A stretch of DNA of 39,095 nucleotides from Chlamydiota bacterium (GTDB taxonomy: Bacteria > Chlamydiota > Chlamydiia > Chlamydiales > Parachlamydiaceae). The notes under the pieces are model-generated. The model did not search any database. It worked only from the letters and a program-made list of their open reading frames with translations, and was not told where the DNA came from. The stretch's first letter is position 1. Each line of letters begins with the position of its first letter. Shown in pieces: positions 11,962 through 21,734 of this stretch. A program made the position numbers and the translations under genes. The stretch spans positions 62,687 to 101,781 of the forward strand of contig JABDGQ010000005.1 in NCBI GenBank assembly GCA_013285965.1, in the 5' to 3' direction.

Positions 11962-12546
11962 CTATAATTTATTTGGTTGATCAACCTTAACGCTCATGCG
12001 TAAGATTTTAACTTCTTGCAAAGGTCTATTCTCGCCATTGGTAGCAACCCCTTCAATTTTTTTGATGACATCATAGCCCTGCACAACTTCACCAAAAATT
12101 GTATGTTTTTTATTCAACCATGGCGTAGAAGCAGTGGTGATGAAAAACTGACTACCATTAGTTTTAGGACCAGCGTTTGCCATTGCCAAAATACCCGGAT
12201 GATTGAATTTGAGACTATCGGTTACTTCGTCTTCAAAAGGGCTTTTCCAAATTGATTGACCACCTCGACCGGTTCCAGTTGGATCGCCGCCTTGAATCAT
12301 AAAACCACTAATGACACGATGAAAAATGAGATTATTATAGTAGCCATTCTTAGCGTGTGTTAAAAAATTTTCAGTCGCTTTGGGAGCAATATCCGGACGC
12401 AATGCCACTTCAAAAGTTCCTAAATTAGTTTCAATTTCTACAGTTGGACGACTATCCATGATTGTTTCCTCATTAGCATTCAATAAATTTAAGCTACCTA
12501 TTAACGATACGAAGAGTGCATAAAAAATAACATGCAATGGCTTCAT
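11962..12546 (-). CDS. Cyclophilin-type peptidyl-prolyl isomerase, exported
   Basis: I start at ATG 12546 (MKPLHVIFY). GAGG lies 6 bp ahead of it and overlaps the upstream in-frame ATG at 12558, which therefore lacks its own ribosome site. The 194-residue product has a signal peptide (FYALFVSLIGSLNLLNANE) and a complete cyclophilin domain: NFLTHAKNGYYNNLIFHRVI, FMIQGGDPTGTGRGG, FEDEV, LAMANAGPKTNGSQFFITT and WLNKKHTIFGEV. The catalytic Arg (FHRV) and the Phe/Gln/His positions are present. It likely assists folding in the periplasm. It is the first gene of the run leading to hemF and the barrel protein. Confidence 0.93.
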   Translation of the reverse strand: MKPLHVIFYALFVSLIGSLNLLNANEETIMDSRPTVEIETNLGTFEVALRPDIAPKATENFLTHAKNGYYNNLIFHRVISGFMIQGGDPTGTGRGGQSIWKSPFEDEVTDSLKFNHPGILAMANAGPKTNGSQFFITTASTPWLNKKHTIFGEVVQGYDVIKKIEGVATNGENRPLQEVKILRMSVKVDQPNKL

Positions 12547-12802
12547 AATGATCCTCATTAATTGTTTTTAACAACGCAAAGCATATGATTATTGCTATTA
12601 TCATACAAGAATTATTGCAAATGATTCTGTACCAAAAAATAATGGCTATGCAAATATCATAAATCTAGAATTTACAACCAAATTTTTTAGTTCTATGCCA
12701 TTTAAAGCAATCTGAAATTTAACTTTTTTATCATTTTGACAAGCTTGAGAAGGCAAAAAAACTAGCAAAAATCAAAGATTATTTAGGGAGCGCAACATTT
12801 AT

Positions 12803-14869
12803 ATGAAACAAAAAAGCATATTATCACAAGCTTTGATTAAAGAAGCGCTATATGATAGTTTCATCAAACTGACTCCACAATATCAATTTTGTAATCCAGT
12901 AATGTTCGTCACCTATATTGGTGCGATCGTATCTACCATTTTAGTCTTGATCAGTCCATTCTCTAGCTTTAATTTTCAAATTATGTTGTGGCTATGGTTT
13001 ACAGTTTTATTTGCTAATTTTGCTAGTTCTCTTGCCGAAAGTCGTGGCAAAGCGCAAGCCCTAAGTTTGCGAAAAGCACAAACTAATGCCATGGCAAAAA
13101 AAATTATCGCTGATCAAACCATAGTTGTTCCAATGGTGGATTTGAAAAAAGGCGACTGTGTATTATGCGAGGCTACTGACATTATTCCAACTGATGGAGA
13201 AGTAATTGAAGGAATCGCTTCAGTCGATGAGTCAGCTATTACTGGAGAATCAGCACCAGTCATTAGAGAGAGCGGTGGCGATCGTAGCGCCGTAACAGCC
13301 GGAACTCGCGTTGTCAGCGATTACATTATTATTAAAATAACTTCAGAAAAAGGGCGCAATTTTTTGGATCGCATGATCGCTTTAGTCGAAGGGGCTAAAA
13401 GACAAAAAACTCCTAATGAAATTGCCTTAAATATTGTTTTATCGGCACTAACCATTTTATTTTTGCTAACTGTATTTTCCATTACAAACTTTGCGCAATA
13501 TAGTGCAGCAGCTGCTGGGCAAGCTCTATCTCAATTCATCACTCTACCCATTTTAATCGCTTTGTTGGTTTGTTTAATTCCTACCACCATCAGTGCATTG
13601 TTAAATGCAATAGGTATCGCTGGCATGCATCGTCTAATACAACACAATGTGGTAGCCAAAAGTGGTCGTGCTGTTGAAGCAGCTGGTGATATTGATACAT
13701 TGATTCTCGATAAAACGGGAACAATTACTTTGGGAAATCGAATGGCTGTTGAATTTATACCTGCACAGAAAATAACACCATTTGAATTTGCACAAATAGC
13801 ACAATTAGCTTCTATTGCTGACGAAACACCTGAAGGTCGTTCAGTAGTCGTATTAGCCAAACAAAAATTTGATCTAAGAGCCGAAACACTAGATCCGAAA
13901 AAAGTGCAATTCATCCCTTTTTCTGCTGAAACACGTATGAGTGGTGTTAATTTTATTGATGAACAAGGGCAAATAGTTCGCAAAATTCGCAAAGGTGCTG
14001 TTGATACTATTAAAGCACTGGTAGAAAACTTGGGAGGTATTTTTCCATCTGATCTTAATGGGGTCGTTGAAACGATTTCAAGCAAAGGGGGCACGCCATT
14101 AATTGTTGCTGATGGTGCCAATGTTTTAGGGGTTATATACCTTAAGGATATTATCAAGGGTGGGTTAAAAGAACGCTTTGTTGAAATGCGTAAAATTGGA
14201 ATTCGCACCATTATGATTACTGGTGACAATCCACTGACCGCAGGAGCAATTGCTGCCGAAGCTGGTGTCGATGATTTTATTGCTCAAGCAACACCTGAAA
14301 TAAAATTAAACTATATTCGCGATGCGCAAAATAAAGGTCATTTAATAGCAATGACCGGAGATGGGACCAATGATGCCCCTGCTTTAGCACAAGCTGATGT
14401 AGGTGTAGCCATGAATACTGGCACTCAAGCTTCACGAGAAGCAGGTAATATGGTAGATTTAGACAGCAATCCTACCAAATTACTTGATATCATCGAAGTA
14501 GGCAAACAACTTTTAATGACGCGTGGAGCTTTGACCACTTTTAGTTTAGCTAATGATGTGGCCAAATATTTTGCCATTATACCGGCCATTTTTGGCAATC
14601 TTTATGCGGTTGCAAATGAAGATGGACCTTTAGCAATTCTCAACATCATGCAATTAAATTCTCCACATAGCGCTATTTTAAGTGCCGTAATTTTTAATGC
14701 CTTGATTATTTTGCTATTAATCCCTCTAGCCATTAAAGGTATTCATTATCGTCCTAAGCCTGCCGAACAATTATTGCTACATAATTTACTAATCTACGGC
14801 GTAGGTGGACTTATTAGCCCCTTTATTGGTATTAAAATTATCGATTTATTTGTCTCACTAATAACCTAA
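12803..14869 (+). CDS. kdpB: KdpB-type P-type ATPase subunit, without kdpA or kdpC nearby
   Basis: The catalytic subunit of the KdpFABC potassium pump by sequence, 688 residues, full family length. [11 protein letters not shown] and [13 protein letters not shown] give the first membrane helices, ESAITGES the actuator loop, [18 protein letters not shown] the ion-pathway helix M4, DKTGT the phosphorylation site (Asp303), [20 protein letters not shown] the hinge, and [20 protein letters not shown] the last helices. All catalytic residues look intact. Yet no kdpA, kdpC or kdpDE gene lies on either side: cyclophilin is upstream and murF follows after 13 bp. In known systems KdpA selects and binds potassium, so KdpB alone would lack its channel subunit. 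Either the partners lie elsewhere or the protein has another role. A GGGAG tract sits about 15 bp ahead of the start. Confidence 0.95.
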   Translation: MKQKSILSQALIKEALYDSFIKLTPQYQFCNPVMFVTYIGAIVSTILVLISPFSSFNFQIMLWLWFTVLFANFASSLAESRGKAQALSLRKAQTNAMAKKIIADQTIVVPMVDLKKGDCVLCEATDIIPTDGEVIEGIASVDESAITGESAPVIRESGGDRSAVTAGTRVVSDYIIIKITSEKGRNFLDRMIALVEGAKRQKTPNEIALNIVLSALTILFLLTVFSITNFAQYSAAAAGQALSQFITLPILIALLVCLIPTTISALLNAIGIAGMHRLIQHNVVAKSGRAVEAAGDIDTLILDKTGTITLGNRMAVEFIPAQKITPFEFAQIAQLASIADETPEGRSVVVLAKQKFDLRAETLDPKKVQFIPFSAETRMSGVNFIDEQGQIVRKIRKGAVDTIKALVENLGGIFPSDLNGVVETISSKGGTPLIVADGANVLGVIYLKDIIKGGLKERFVEMRKIGIRTIMITGDNPLTAGAIAAEAGVDDFIAQATPEIKLNYIRDAQNKGHLIAMTGDGTNDAPALAQADVGVAMNTGTQASREAGNMVDLDSNPTKLLDIIEVGKQLLMTRGALTTFSLANDVAKYFAIIPAIFGNLYAVANEDGPLAILNIMQLNSPHSAILSAVIFNALIILLLIPLAIKGIHYRPKPAEQLLLHNLLIYGVGGLISPFIGIKIIDLFVSLIT

Positions 14870-14882
14870 GTAATAGGATAAA

Positions 14883-16241
14883 ATGCGTCACTTAACTTTA
14901 AATAATATAGCTAATTTATTAAATGTAACAGCAGCCATTCCCCCTCATAACACATCACAGATTATCACTGGGTACGCAGTTGATTCACGCAAAATATTGC
15001 CCGGGCAACTTTTTTTTGCATTACCTGGCCAACGAGTTAATGGACATGCCTTTTTAAGAGAGGTCAAAAACAAGGGGGCCATTGGAGCCGTCGTATCAAA
15101 AGAAACATTGCCTACTGATTTAGATTTGCCTTGCATTGTAGTGAATGACCCCCTCGCCGCATTGCAAAAAATAGCCTCTCAATTAATCATTAACTCGCAA
15201 CAACGTGTGGTTGGTGTCACTGGTTCAGTTGGCAAAACCACCACAAAAACGTTTATTTACGAATTACTATCACCATCCTATCGAATTGCCGTTTCAAGCG
15301 GTAATAGCAATAGTCAAATTGGTTTACCACTCACTATCTTAAATGACAGCAGCGCGCAAGATGAGTTGTTGGTTTTGGAAATGGGCATGACTGAACCATC
15401 ACACATCTTGCAACTCGTAGCTATTGCTCCTCCTGAAGTAGCCCTTATTACCACAGTCGCTTTGGTACATGCTGCTAATTTTGAAACACTAGATGAAATA
15501 TCTAAAGCCAAAAGCGAAATTTTCTCACATCCGCGCACCAAAATAGGCATTTTACCACATAATTTGGCAAATTATGATTACGTCTACAATGTTGGCAATT
15601 GCCAAAAACGATCTTTTGCAATTGACACACTAGCTGCAGACTATCAATTAAAACTGCTTAACAATCAATTGTGGTTTAAAAATAGCAGCGGGCACTTAAT
15701 TGGCCCATTTGCAAAATGGCAAATTAACGGTTCGCACCACTTGCAAAATTTACTAGCCGCACTGGCTGTGGCTGACTATTTTAATGTACCAAAAGAGATT
15801 CTTGAAAATGTTATACCTAAATTAAATTTAACAAAGGGGCGTGGTCAAATAATACAACACGAAATGGCTTTGTTTATTGACGATAGTTACAACGCCTCAG
15901 AAATTTCGACCAAAGCAGCATTAGTCGCTATGCCCACACCACAAACAACGGGCCGTAAAATTGCCGTTTTAGGTAGTATGCTTGAACTTGGCTCATTTTC
16001 GTTTAGTTGTCATCAAAATGTCGCAGCCACGGCTTTAGAAAATGTCGATATTTTATATTGTCTCGGTTCTGATTGCCAACCCATGTATGAATTATGGAAA
16101 ACCAAAGGGAAACCAGTTTATTGGTTTGATCAGCGCGATTCATTAATTAATGCGTTACGACAAGATTTAAAAAAAGCTGATGTTGTTTTATTAAAGGGAT
16201 CGAATTCACATATGCTCTGGAAAGTGCTCGAAGAGCTCTAA
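14883..16241 (+). CDS. murF: UDP-N-acetylmuramoyl-tripeptide--D-alanyl-D-alanine ligase
   Basis: Adds the D-Ala-D-Ala dipeptide to the cytoplasmic peptidoglycan precursor, using ATP. The 452 residues show the Mur ligase order: an N-terminal substrate domain with DSRKILPGQLFFAL, the P-loop GVTGSVGKTTTK (starting at residue 111), SGNSNSQIGLPLT, the carbamylated-lysine region DEISKAKSEI, INGSHHLQNLLAALA, and the C-terminal DDSYNAS and AVLGSMLELG. AGGA lies 7 bp upstream of the start. The gene begins 13 bp after kdpB and is probably co-transcribed with it. Chlamydiae keep a peptidoglycan pathway for division, so murF is expected; its pairing with kdpB is not. Confidence 0.95.
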   Translation: MRHLTLNNIANLLNVTAAIPPHNTSQIITGYAVDSRKILPGQLFFALPGQRVNGHAFLREVKNKGAIGAVVSKETLPTDLDLPCIVVNDPLAALQKIASQLIINSQQRVVGVTGSVGKTTTKTFIYELLSPSYRIAVSSGNSNSQIGLPLTILNDSSAQDELLVLEMGMTEPSHILQLVAIAPPEVALITTVALVHAANFETLDEISKAKSEIFSHPRTKIGILPHNLANYDYVYNVGNCQKRSFAIDTLAADYQLKLLNNQLWFKNSSGHLIGPFAKWQINGSHHLQNLLAALAVADYFNVPKEILENVIPKLNLTKGRGQIIQHEMALFIDDSYNASEISTKAALVAMPTPQTTGRKIAVLGSMLELGSFSFSCHQNVAATALENVDILYCLGSDCQPMYELWKTKGKPVYWFDQRDSLINALRQDLKKADVVLLKGSNSHMLWKVLEEL

Positions 16242-16282
16242 ACTTCGGCTTTGTATTTTTACTCCAAGCCTATTTTAACTCA

Positions 16283-16439
16283 CCTTACGCATAATTTGAA
16301 CAAGTGATTTTTGACATAGCCTAGAGCTATATATAATGAGATACATTGCAGCAAATAGCCTAAGCTCTTTGCAAAATGTGTCTACTTTATAGATGCTTTC
16401 GGATAGGTACTAAAGGCACTCTTCAAATTATGCGTAAGG
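16283..16439. mobile_element. MITE-like element with 18-bp perfect terminal inverted repeats
   Basis: CCTTACGCATAATTTGAA (16283-16300) recurs as its exact reverse complement at 16422-16439. The whole is 157 bp, has no open frame of interest, and is unrelated in sequence to the TA-flanked MITEs. No clear target duplication is seen. The 121-bp interior makes it too long for a simple terminator, so a non-autonomous transposon is the better explanation. Confidence 0.6.
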
Positions 16440-16540
16440 CCAGTTTTTAAAGCACCCTACTAAATATCAAAAGCAAAGATTGTCAAATAAAATTTTTTTC
16501 TTTAATGTGTCAACCGATAGATAAAATTTAACTTTTATTA

Positions 16541-16701
16541 GACTCTTTTGGAAACTAGCTTTTTTTGGAAAGATTGATATTTTTTGAGTAGATTTGATTC
16601 CAAATTTTAAGAGCATATTGGCAAGAAGGGCCGAAAAATTTGAGATTAAAGATGCCAAAAAATATCAATCTTTCCAAAAAAAGCTAGTTTCCAAAGAAGT
16701 C
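16541..16701 (+). mobile_element. IS630-type MITE, copy C (divergent)
   Basis: A 161-bp element flanked by TA on both sides (16539-16540 and 16702-16703). Its ends are GACTCTTTTGGAAACTAGC and the reverse complement of GACTTCTTTGGAAACTAGC, and near-perfect inverted complementarity runs for about 46 bp, so it can fold into a long hairpin. The centre (GATTTGATTCCAAATTTTAA) is shared with the copies at 7.4 and 35.7 kb. It lies 35 bp ahead of the GT25 gene. Together with the element at 16283-16439 it fills much of the 495-bp gap after murF. Confidence 0.85.
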
Positions 16702-16736
16702 TATTATTACTAATTCATCTTCTAACGGAGAGACTA

Positions 16737-17822
16737 ATGTTAAGATATGAAAATTGGACGAATATTTCCTTAATGGCTCTTACAGGATTATTTTACATAA
16801 TCAATCCAATCCAAGCTTGGGAACAAACCAGCAGCCATACACAAAATGAAATGCTTCTTCAAGCCCCTGAGATCTTAAAAATCATCGCCAATTTAACAGA
16901 CAATGGCCAAGCCGAAGCAGCAGCACCATTTTATCGCTACTTTGATTGCCTTTTAGTTGATGAATGGGTAATAGCGCACAGTAACCGCGTTATACAAAAA
17001 TTGCAAGAACAAGGGCTGCAAGTAATCGCCACTACTGATCCAACCCGTATACCTAATGAGAACGAACTTGTTATAGTCTATGGCAATTATCACCATAGTC
17101 ACAACAATCTACCATATACTAATAAAATTTGGCGGCATCCACTTTATTTTAATCAAATCAAACACGATGTTTGTGAGTATCACAAGTCTTGGGAATCGGT
17201 TGGCATTATTTACATTCTGAATTTGAAAGAGCGTGCAGATCGCTATCAAGAAATTTTAGCTGAATTATGCCGATTACAAGCCCCTTTAGATCGCATTTAT
17301 CATTATCAGGCACAAGTGGAGCGGCCAACCAATGATCCAAATATTGATCCAATAGCTGGCGCAACTAAAAATCATTTAGATGTCGTTTCTCATTTTTTAA
17401 GTACCGAACATGAACACTGTCTAATATTAGAAGATGACATTACCTTCACAGCTGATATTCAAGGATGTTTAGAGCGTCTTGGTCTATTTTTTGAACGCGA
17501 TTATGATTATGATGTTTGCTTGCTAGCCGCAAGTAAATACCATGATATCAAGCCTTATGATGATTTATTATTGCTATCTTATCAAGTTTGCACAACCTCT
17601 TCAGCCTATTTGTTAAATAATAAAACAGCGCACAAAGCTTTATTTTATTTTCAAGATGGCTACAACAAATTATTGACTACCAAAAATCCATATTATTGCT
17701 GCGATCGTTATTGGGCTGAAATGCAAAAAGACAATCGCTTTTTTTTATTTCAGACCAAATTCGGATATCAACGCTGTAACTACAGCTCAATTACCAAACA
17801 AACGGCCTGTCATTTCGATTAA
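16737..17822 (+). CDS. Family 25 glycosyltransferase with N-terminal extension and apparent signal peptide
   Basis: The C-terminal half (residues about 156-355) is a GT25 domain of the LPS/collagen galactosyltransferase family. It opens with IIYILNLKERADRY, and CLILEDDITF holds the acidic EDD triad (232-234). Residues 30-150 form an extension I do not recognise, containing NELVIVYGNYHHSHNN. The first 28 residues include a hydrophobic stretch (ISLMALTGLFYIINPIQA) that looks like a cleavable signal. A good ribosome site (GGAGAG) precedes this start, which supports the N-terminus as drawn. The next gene starts 20 bp downstream, so both form one unit. A glycosyltransferase with a secretion signal is odd, since sugar nucleotides are cytosolic. 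It may be exported to act outside the bacterium, or the segment may be a membrane anchor. Confidence 0.82.
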   Translation: MLRYENWTNISLMALTGLFYIINPIQAWEQTSSHTQNEMLLQAPEILKIIANLTDNGQAEAAAPFYRYFDCLLVDEWVIAHSNRVIQKLQEQGLQVIATTDPTRIPNENELVIVYGNYHHSHNNLPYTNKIWRHPLYFNQIKHDVCEYHKSWESVGIIYILNLKERADRYQEILAELCRLQAPLDRIYHYQAQVERPTNDPNIDPIAGATKNHLDVVSHFLSTEHEHCLILEDDITFTADIQGCLERLGLFFERDYDYDVCLLAASKYHDIKPYDDLLLLSYQVCTTSSAYLLNNKTAHKALFYFQDGYNKLLTTKNPYYCCDRYWAEMQKDNRFFLFQTKFGYQRCNYSSITKQTACHFD

Positions 17823-17842
17823 AATCAATATAGAGAAATCTT

Positions 17843-20014
17843 ATGAAAAATTTTATCGCCTCAAAATTGCTAGTAAGACTATGTCTGGTATTTATTTTCC
17901 AAACCTTTTTATTGGGAGAGTTGTTTGCTGCCAGTGTACCAAAATCAACTGCGGTATCAAATGAAGCTGCCCCTAAAATTTGTTTGACAATGATTGTAAA
18001 AAATGAATCACGTATCATTGAGCGTTGTTTAAATAGCGTTAAAAATATTGTTGATTGCATTTCAATCAGTGATACTGGTTCTTCTGATAATACAGTGGCC
18101 ATAATTGAAAAATTTATGGATGAACACAACATTCCGGGCAAAGTACATCAACACACTTGGCAAAACTTTGGTCATAATAGAACTCTTTCTGCTAAGGCTG
18201 CTCAACAAACCTTGAGTGAATTGGGATTTTCTTTGCCAAATACTTACTTATTGTTACTTGATGCCGACATGCTATTAGACATTTCACCAGAATTCACCAA
18301 AAAAGATCTGCGCGATGATTACTATTTGCTAACCCAAACTAACATTTTTATTTCATATTACAATACACGTTTAATACGAGCTTCACTACCCTGGTCGTGT
18401 GTAGGTGTAACACATGAGTATTGGAATTGTCCATTTGCAAATGGGCCCACAAAACTTAAAACTTTAAGCATTGACGATCGTGAAGATGGTGGCTGCAAAG
18501 CCGATAAATTCGAGCGCGATATTGCTTTATTGACAGCCGGTCTAAAAGATGAACCTAATAATCATCGTTATATGTTTTATCTAGCTCAGTCATATAAATC
18601 AATAGGCCGTTGTGAAGAAGCAATTCCATGGTATCTAAAAAGGATTCAACAAGGTGGTTGGAAAGAAGAGGTCTGGTATTCTAAGTATATGCTTGGAGAG
18701 TGCTACGAAGCTTTAGATTTATGGGAAAAAGCGCTGAATTACTATCTTGATGCCTACGAATATAATCCAGAACGCTCTGAAACCTTACAAAAAGTAGCTA
18801 GCCATTATGGTTCAAATTCGTCTCCACACCTTGCCTACATGTTTGCTAAACATGGCAAGCGTATCGCCTACCCAAACGATCAACTCCTTTTTGTATCTTA
18901 TCCAACATATGATTATCAATTTGATGAAATTTTATCAATAGCATCATACTACACACCATATCGCTCAGATGGACTAGAAGCGATCAACAGACTTATTCTA
19001 AGTCGTACGGCACCCTCTTACATAATACAGCGAGCCTACCTGAATGCCCTTTTTTATGTTAATAACTTAGCTGATATTACCTATCATCCAGTAGGTTTAG
19101 ATTTACCATATGTTAGGCCCGGTTTAGCCGCCCGCTATCAAGCTAAAAATGCTTCAATTCAACGTACTGAAGATGGTTATAACTTAATCTGTGGTGCTGT
19201 TAACTACACTCAGAAAGGAGCTGTTAACTTTACTCTTTTAGATGGCCAAGATACAACTCACACCGTACGTTCACGCAATTTTTTAGTAACTTTAGACAAA
19301 AATTGGCAGACCACCAAACAAGAAGAGATTCTCGAGGAACTACAGCGTCCGCGCCACCCTTCGATTGTCAATGTAAAAGGTGTGGAGGATCCACGCTTTT
19401 TTCATTATGACAATGCCATTTGGTTTACTTGTACAACCCTTGATACTAATCCGCAACCACCGCATATCCACCAACAGTCTTTATGTAAGTTAGGTTCATC
19501 CAATAAAAACAGCGAACGAAATATAGAAAAATTATTACCATTAATAGGTCCTGACTTAACTCGTTGTGAGAAAAATTGGTTGCCTTTTGTCAAAGATGAC
19601 AAAATACACATTCTCTATTCTTACGATCCTTTTATTATTCATCTGCCAGACTTAAATAATGGCATGTGTAATAAAACTATTGAATACACCCCAAAACATA
19701 ATTTTTCACAATGGCGTGGCTCAGCTGCTCCCATTGAGTTTGATGGTGGGTATTTGGCCTTAGTACATGAAATGGTTTTTCAAAATGAGCGTTTTTATAT
19801 GCACCGCTTTATTTGGATGGATCGCGATTTTGTAATACAAAAAGCTTCCTTACCTTTTATTTTTAAACATAAGGGGATAGAATTTTGCGCTGGCATGACT
19901 ACTGATCATGATGAAAACAACTTAGTTTTAGCTATAGGCTTTGAAGACCGAGAAACTAATGTCGGTGTTATACCTTTGGCAAGTGTGCGCGAACTATTAC
20001 AACCGTTGCCGTAG
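17843..20014 (+). CDS. GT2 - TPR - propeller-like fusion protein with signal peptide
   Basis: A multidomain protein of 723 residues. Residues 1-30 look like a signal peptide (LCLVFIFQTFLLGELFA, then ASVPK). Residues about 46-215 are a GT2 domain (CLTMIVKNESRIIERCL, SDTGSSDNT, LLLLDADML). About 225-330 read as TPR-like helical repeats (HRYMFYLAQSYKSIGRCEEA, WYSKYMLGECYEALDLWEKA). From about 420 to the end is a beta-rich region with VKGVEDPRFF, FSQWRGSAAPIEF and KGIEFCAGM, reminiscent of GH130-type five-bladed propellers. TPR-linked GT2 enzymes of this kind modify proteins or glycans. The propeller may bind or process a mannose-like glycan. It follows the GT25 gene by 20 bp and ends at a strong terminator. 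Confidence 0.8.
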   Translation: MKNFIASKLLVRLCLVFIFQTFLLGELFAASVPKSTAVSNEAAPKICLTMIVKNESRIIERCLNSVKNIVDCISISDTGSSDNTVAIIEKFMDEHNIPGKVHQHTWQNFGHNRTLSAKAAQQTLSELGFSLPNTYLLLLDADMLLDISPEFTKKDLRDDYYLLTQTNIFISYYNTRLIRASLPWSCVGVTHEYWNCPFANGPTKLKTLSIDDREDGGCKADKFERDIALLTAGLKDEPNNHRYMFYLAQSYKSIGRCEEAIPWYLKRIQQGGWKEEVWYSKYMLGECYEALDLWEKALNYYLDAYEYNPERSETLQKVASHYGSNSSPHLAYMFAKHGKRIAYPNDQLLFVSYPTYDYQFDEILSIASYYTPYRSDGLEAINRLILSRTAPSYIIQRAYLNALFYVNNLADITYHPVGLDLPYVRPGLAARYQAKNASIQRTEDGYNLICGAVNYTQKGAVNFTLLDGQDTTHTVRSRNFLVTLDKNWQTTKQEEILEELQRPRHPSIVNVKGVEDPRFFHYDNAIWFTCTTLDTNPQPPHIHQQSLCKLGSSNKNSERNIEKLLPLIGPDLTRCEKNWLPFVKDDKIHILYSYDPFIIHLPDLNNGMCNKTIEYTPKHNFSQWRGSAAPIEFDGGYLALVHEMVFQNERFYMHRFIWMDRDFVIQKASLPFIFKHKGIEFCAGMTTDHDENNLVLAIGFEDRETNVGVIPLASVRELLQPLP

Positions 20015-20073
20015 CTTGCGGCTATGCTAATAGTGTGAGCAGCATATTTAGCTAATTTTTTTTCATAACACCA

Positions 20074-20108
20074 TCCTCATGCTACTTATGGCATGAGGAC
20101 TTTTTTTT
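20074..20108 (+). terminator. Rho-independent terminator after the GT25/GT2 unit
   Basis: A perfect 9-bp stem TCCTCATGC / GCATGAGGA with an 8-nt loop, followed by AC and eight T (20101-20108). It lies 59 bp past the stop of the fusion glycosyltransferase and 50 bp ahead of the next gene. Confidence 0.93.
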
Positions 20109-20157
20109 AATCTGATGTTAAAGCATAATATATTTCAAAAAATAATAAAAAAAGAAA

Positions 20158-20616
20158 ATGTTAAAAATAATCACAGATCAAGAACTTTGGTATTCTAAGG
20201 GTTTACGTTTTGAGTGTACTGGCTGCGGAAAATGTTGCACTGGGCCCCCTGGATATGTGTGGGTAAGTGAAGAAGAAATTGAAGCCATGGCCGCACATCT
20301 TAAAATAAATATTTTAGACTTCAAAGAAAAATATGTGCGTGCAGTAGATGGACGTCTATCATTACGCGAGGTCAAAATAGATGATAATTATGCTTGTATT
20401 TTCTTAAGCGTCGATAATAAATGTCAGCTCTATGCTAATCGTCCCATCCAATGTCAAACTTTTCCGTGGTGGCCAAGTAATTTGAAATCAATAAATGCTT
20501 GGAATGAAACTGCCCAAAGCTGCGAAGGTATCAATGCCTCCGCAGAATTTGTAGATAGTGATGAAATTTCAATCCAACTCAAACGACAAATCGAAAATTC
20601 GCCAGAGGGCCCTTAA
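20158..20616 (+). CDS. YkgJ-type cysteine-cluster protein
   Basis: A 152-residue soluble protein of the YkgJ / Fe-S oxidoreductase-like (zinc- or iron-chelating) family. The cysteine pattern is characteristic: FECTGCGKCC (about 21-30), then CIFL, CQLY, CQTFPWW and a last QSCEG. Intact members bind a metal or cluster through these cysteines. The biochemical role is poorly defined, though relatives occur near methylation and modification genes. There is no signal peptide. The gene stands between the terminator at 20108 and a convergent gene ending 4 bp away. Confidence 0.85.
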   Translation: MLKIITDQELWYSKGLRFECTGCGKCCTGPPGYVWVSEEEIEAMAAHLKINILDFKEKYVRAVDGRLSLREVKIDDNYACIFLSVDNKCQLYANRPIQCQTFPWWPSNLKSINAWNETAQSCEGINASAEFVDSDEISIQLKRQIENSPEGP

Positions 20617-20620
20617 ACCT

Positions 20621-21544
20621 TTATTTTGGAATGTATACCTTCCAACCGCTATCTAGGAATAAGACTGGTAATGTTGGATTAAATAGTTCGGCTGCTCTAC
20701 TAAGATTTGATTCGGTTCTTATCAAAAAATCACATTGCGATAAAAGCAAACAATCAATCAGCGCTTCTTTGCCTTTTAAATAATTACTATAACCATTTTC
20801 ATAACCAGCTCTATCATGAATTGCGATGTCGTCTGTAGAACGAAGAGCATTCGTGTAGATAATCGGGCAATTAAATTTTTGGAAAATATAATCTAAAAAC
20901 TGTTGTTCATCAGTAGCGATAAATAGACGATAATTATTTTGCTTATCTTCTGGAACTGATTGTATTGTTTTTTTAATCGCTTCTGTAATGTATTCAAAAG
21001 AGAGTTTATTTACCTCTAGTCTAATTTTATCTGTTCCACGATAATGCATTCCGATAACATAACTATCTTGAAAGTTATCTCTTTTAAATTGTGCCACTTC
21101 ATCTAAGATATTTTCTTTAACAACCACATATTTTTGTATTAATTCAAATCCCCTTTGACGTGGCATGTGCAGCAGGGTACCAAAAGCAAAATCATAAACT
21201 TGTGACAAAGTTAGAGCTTGTCTTGTTAACACGTTACCTGAGAGCCCCAACGGCTCAAAATAATATTCCCACCAATTAGGACCAACTGATGCATCATAGT
21301 AGAAACCTGAATTCAAATTAAAATATATCCCCCCATAACCTTCATTTTCATAAAAGTCCAAGGCCCCTAAGGCAGTTAAGAAAACGCCAAACATTCCACT
21401 ATGATGTGTGGCACTCTCTAAGCATAATAAAATGTCTTCATTAGCTAATTTTTTTTTGCTCTGCGCATATAGCGCTGATTGCCACATAGTTGTACTGATA
21501 AATAAAAATAAAAAAATTGACAATATGATCTTTTTCACATTCAC
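20621..21544 (-). CDS. Exported GT23/NodZ-like fucosyltransferase candidate
   Basis: A protein of 307 residues with a classical signal peptide (KKIILSIFLFLFISTTMW, cleavage after ALYA near residue 27) and a strong AGGAG before the start. The rest resembles the GT23/GT11/O-fucosyltransferase superfamily: GMHYRGTDK (165-173) matches the HxRxTDK donor-binding motif of NodZ and FUT8, LFIATDE (207-213) the next conserved strand, and ALIDCLLLSQCDFLIRTESN (261-280) the C-terminal loop that closes the GDP-fucose site. So it probably transfers fucose or a related deoxyhexose. The export signal is unexpected for an enzyme using a cytosolic donor. It has its own promoter region, divergent from the methyltransferase gene. 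Confidence 0.72.
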   Translation of the reverse strand: MNVKKIILSIFLFLFISTTMWQSALYAQSKKKLANEDILLCLESATHHSGMFGVFLTALGALDFYENEGYGGIYFNLNSGFYYDASVGPNWWEYYFEPLGLSGNVLTRQALTLSQVYDFAFGTLLHMPRQRGFELIQKYVVVKENILDEVAQFKRDNFQDSYVIGMHYRGTDKIRLEVNKLSFEYITEAIKKTIQSVPEDKQNNYRLFIATDEQQFLDYIFQKFNCPIIYTNALRSTDDIAIHDRAGYENGYSNYLKGKEALIDCLLLSQCDFLIRTESNLSRAAELFNPTLPVLFLDSGWKVYIPK

Positions 21545-21734
21545 TCCTTATTTTTCGACCTACATCAGATAAATAATAAATAAAATTTTGTCAATTAAAA
21601 CACTTAAAAACTGACGCTAGAGAACACAAGGAGTGTATTGTTCAAACCTACGCCAAAGATAGATTTCAATTTATATTGTAAAAAAAAAATAAAAAATTTA
21701 ATTTAAATCACCCATTCTAAACAGGAGACATTTT

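Noticed and set aside
12547-12802. Promoter or riboswitch ahead of kdpB
   Set aside because: A TTGACA at about 12737 has no acceptable -10 partner at the right distance, and no conserved riboswitch fold (such as ydaO-type) could be recognised.
13531-14229. A 232-codon minus-strand frame opposite kdpB
   Set aside because: It lies fully inside the strongly conserved kdpB gene on the other strand; its serine- and isoleucine-rich sequence is typical of antisense translation.
16467-16658. Small minus-strand frame of 63 residues
   Set aside because: It crosses MITE copy C and repeats peptide pieces encoded by the other MITE copies; it is a by-product of the element.
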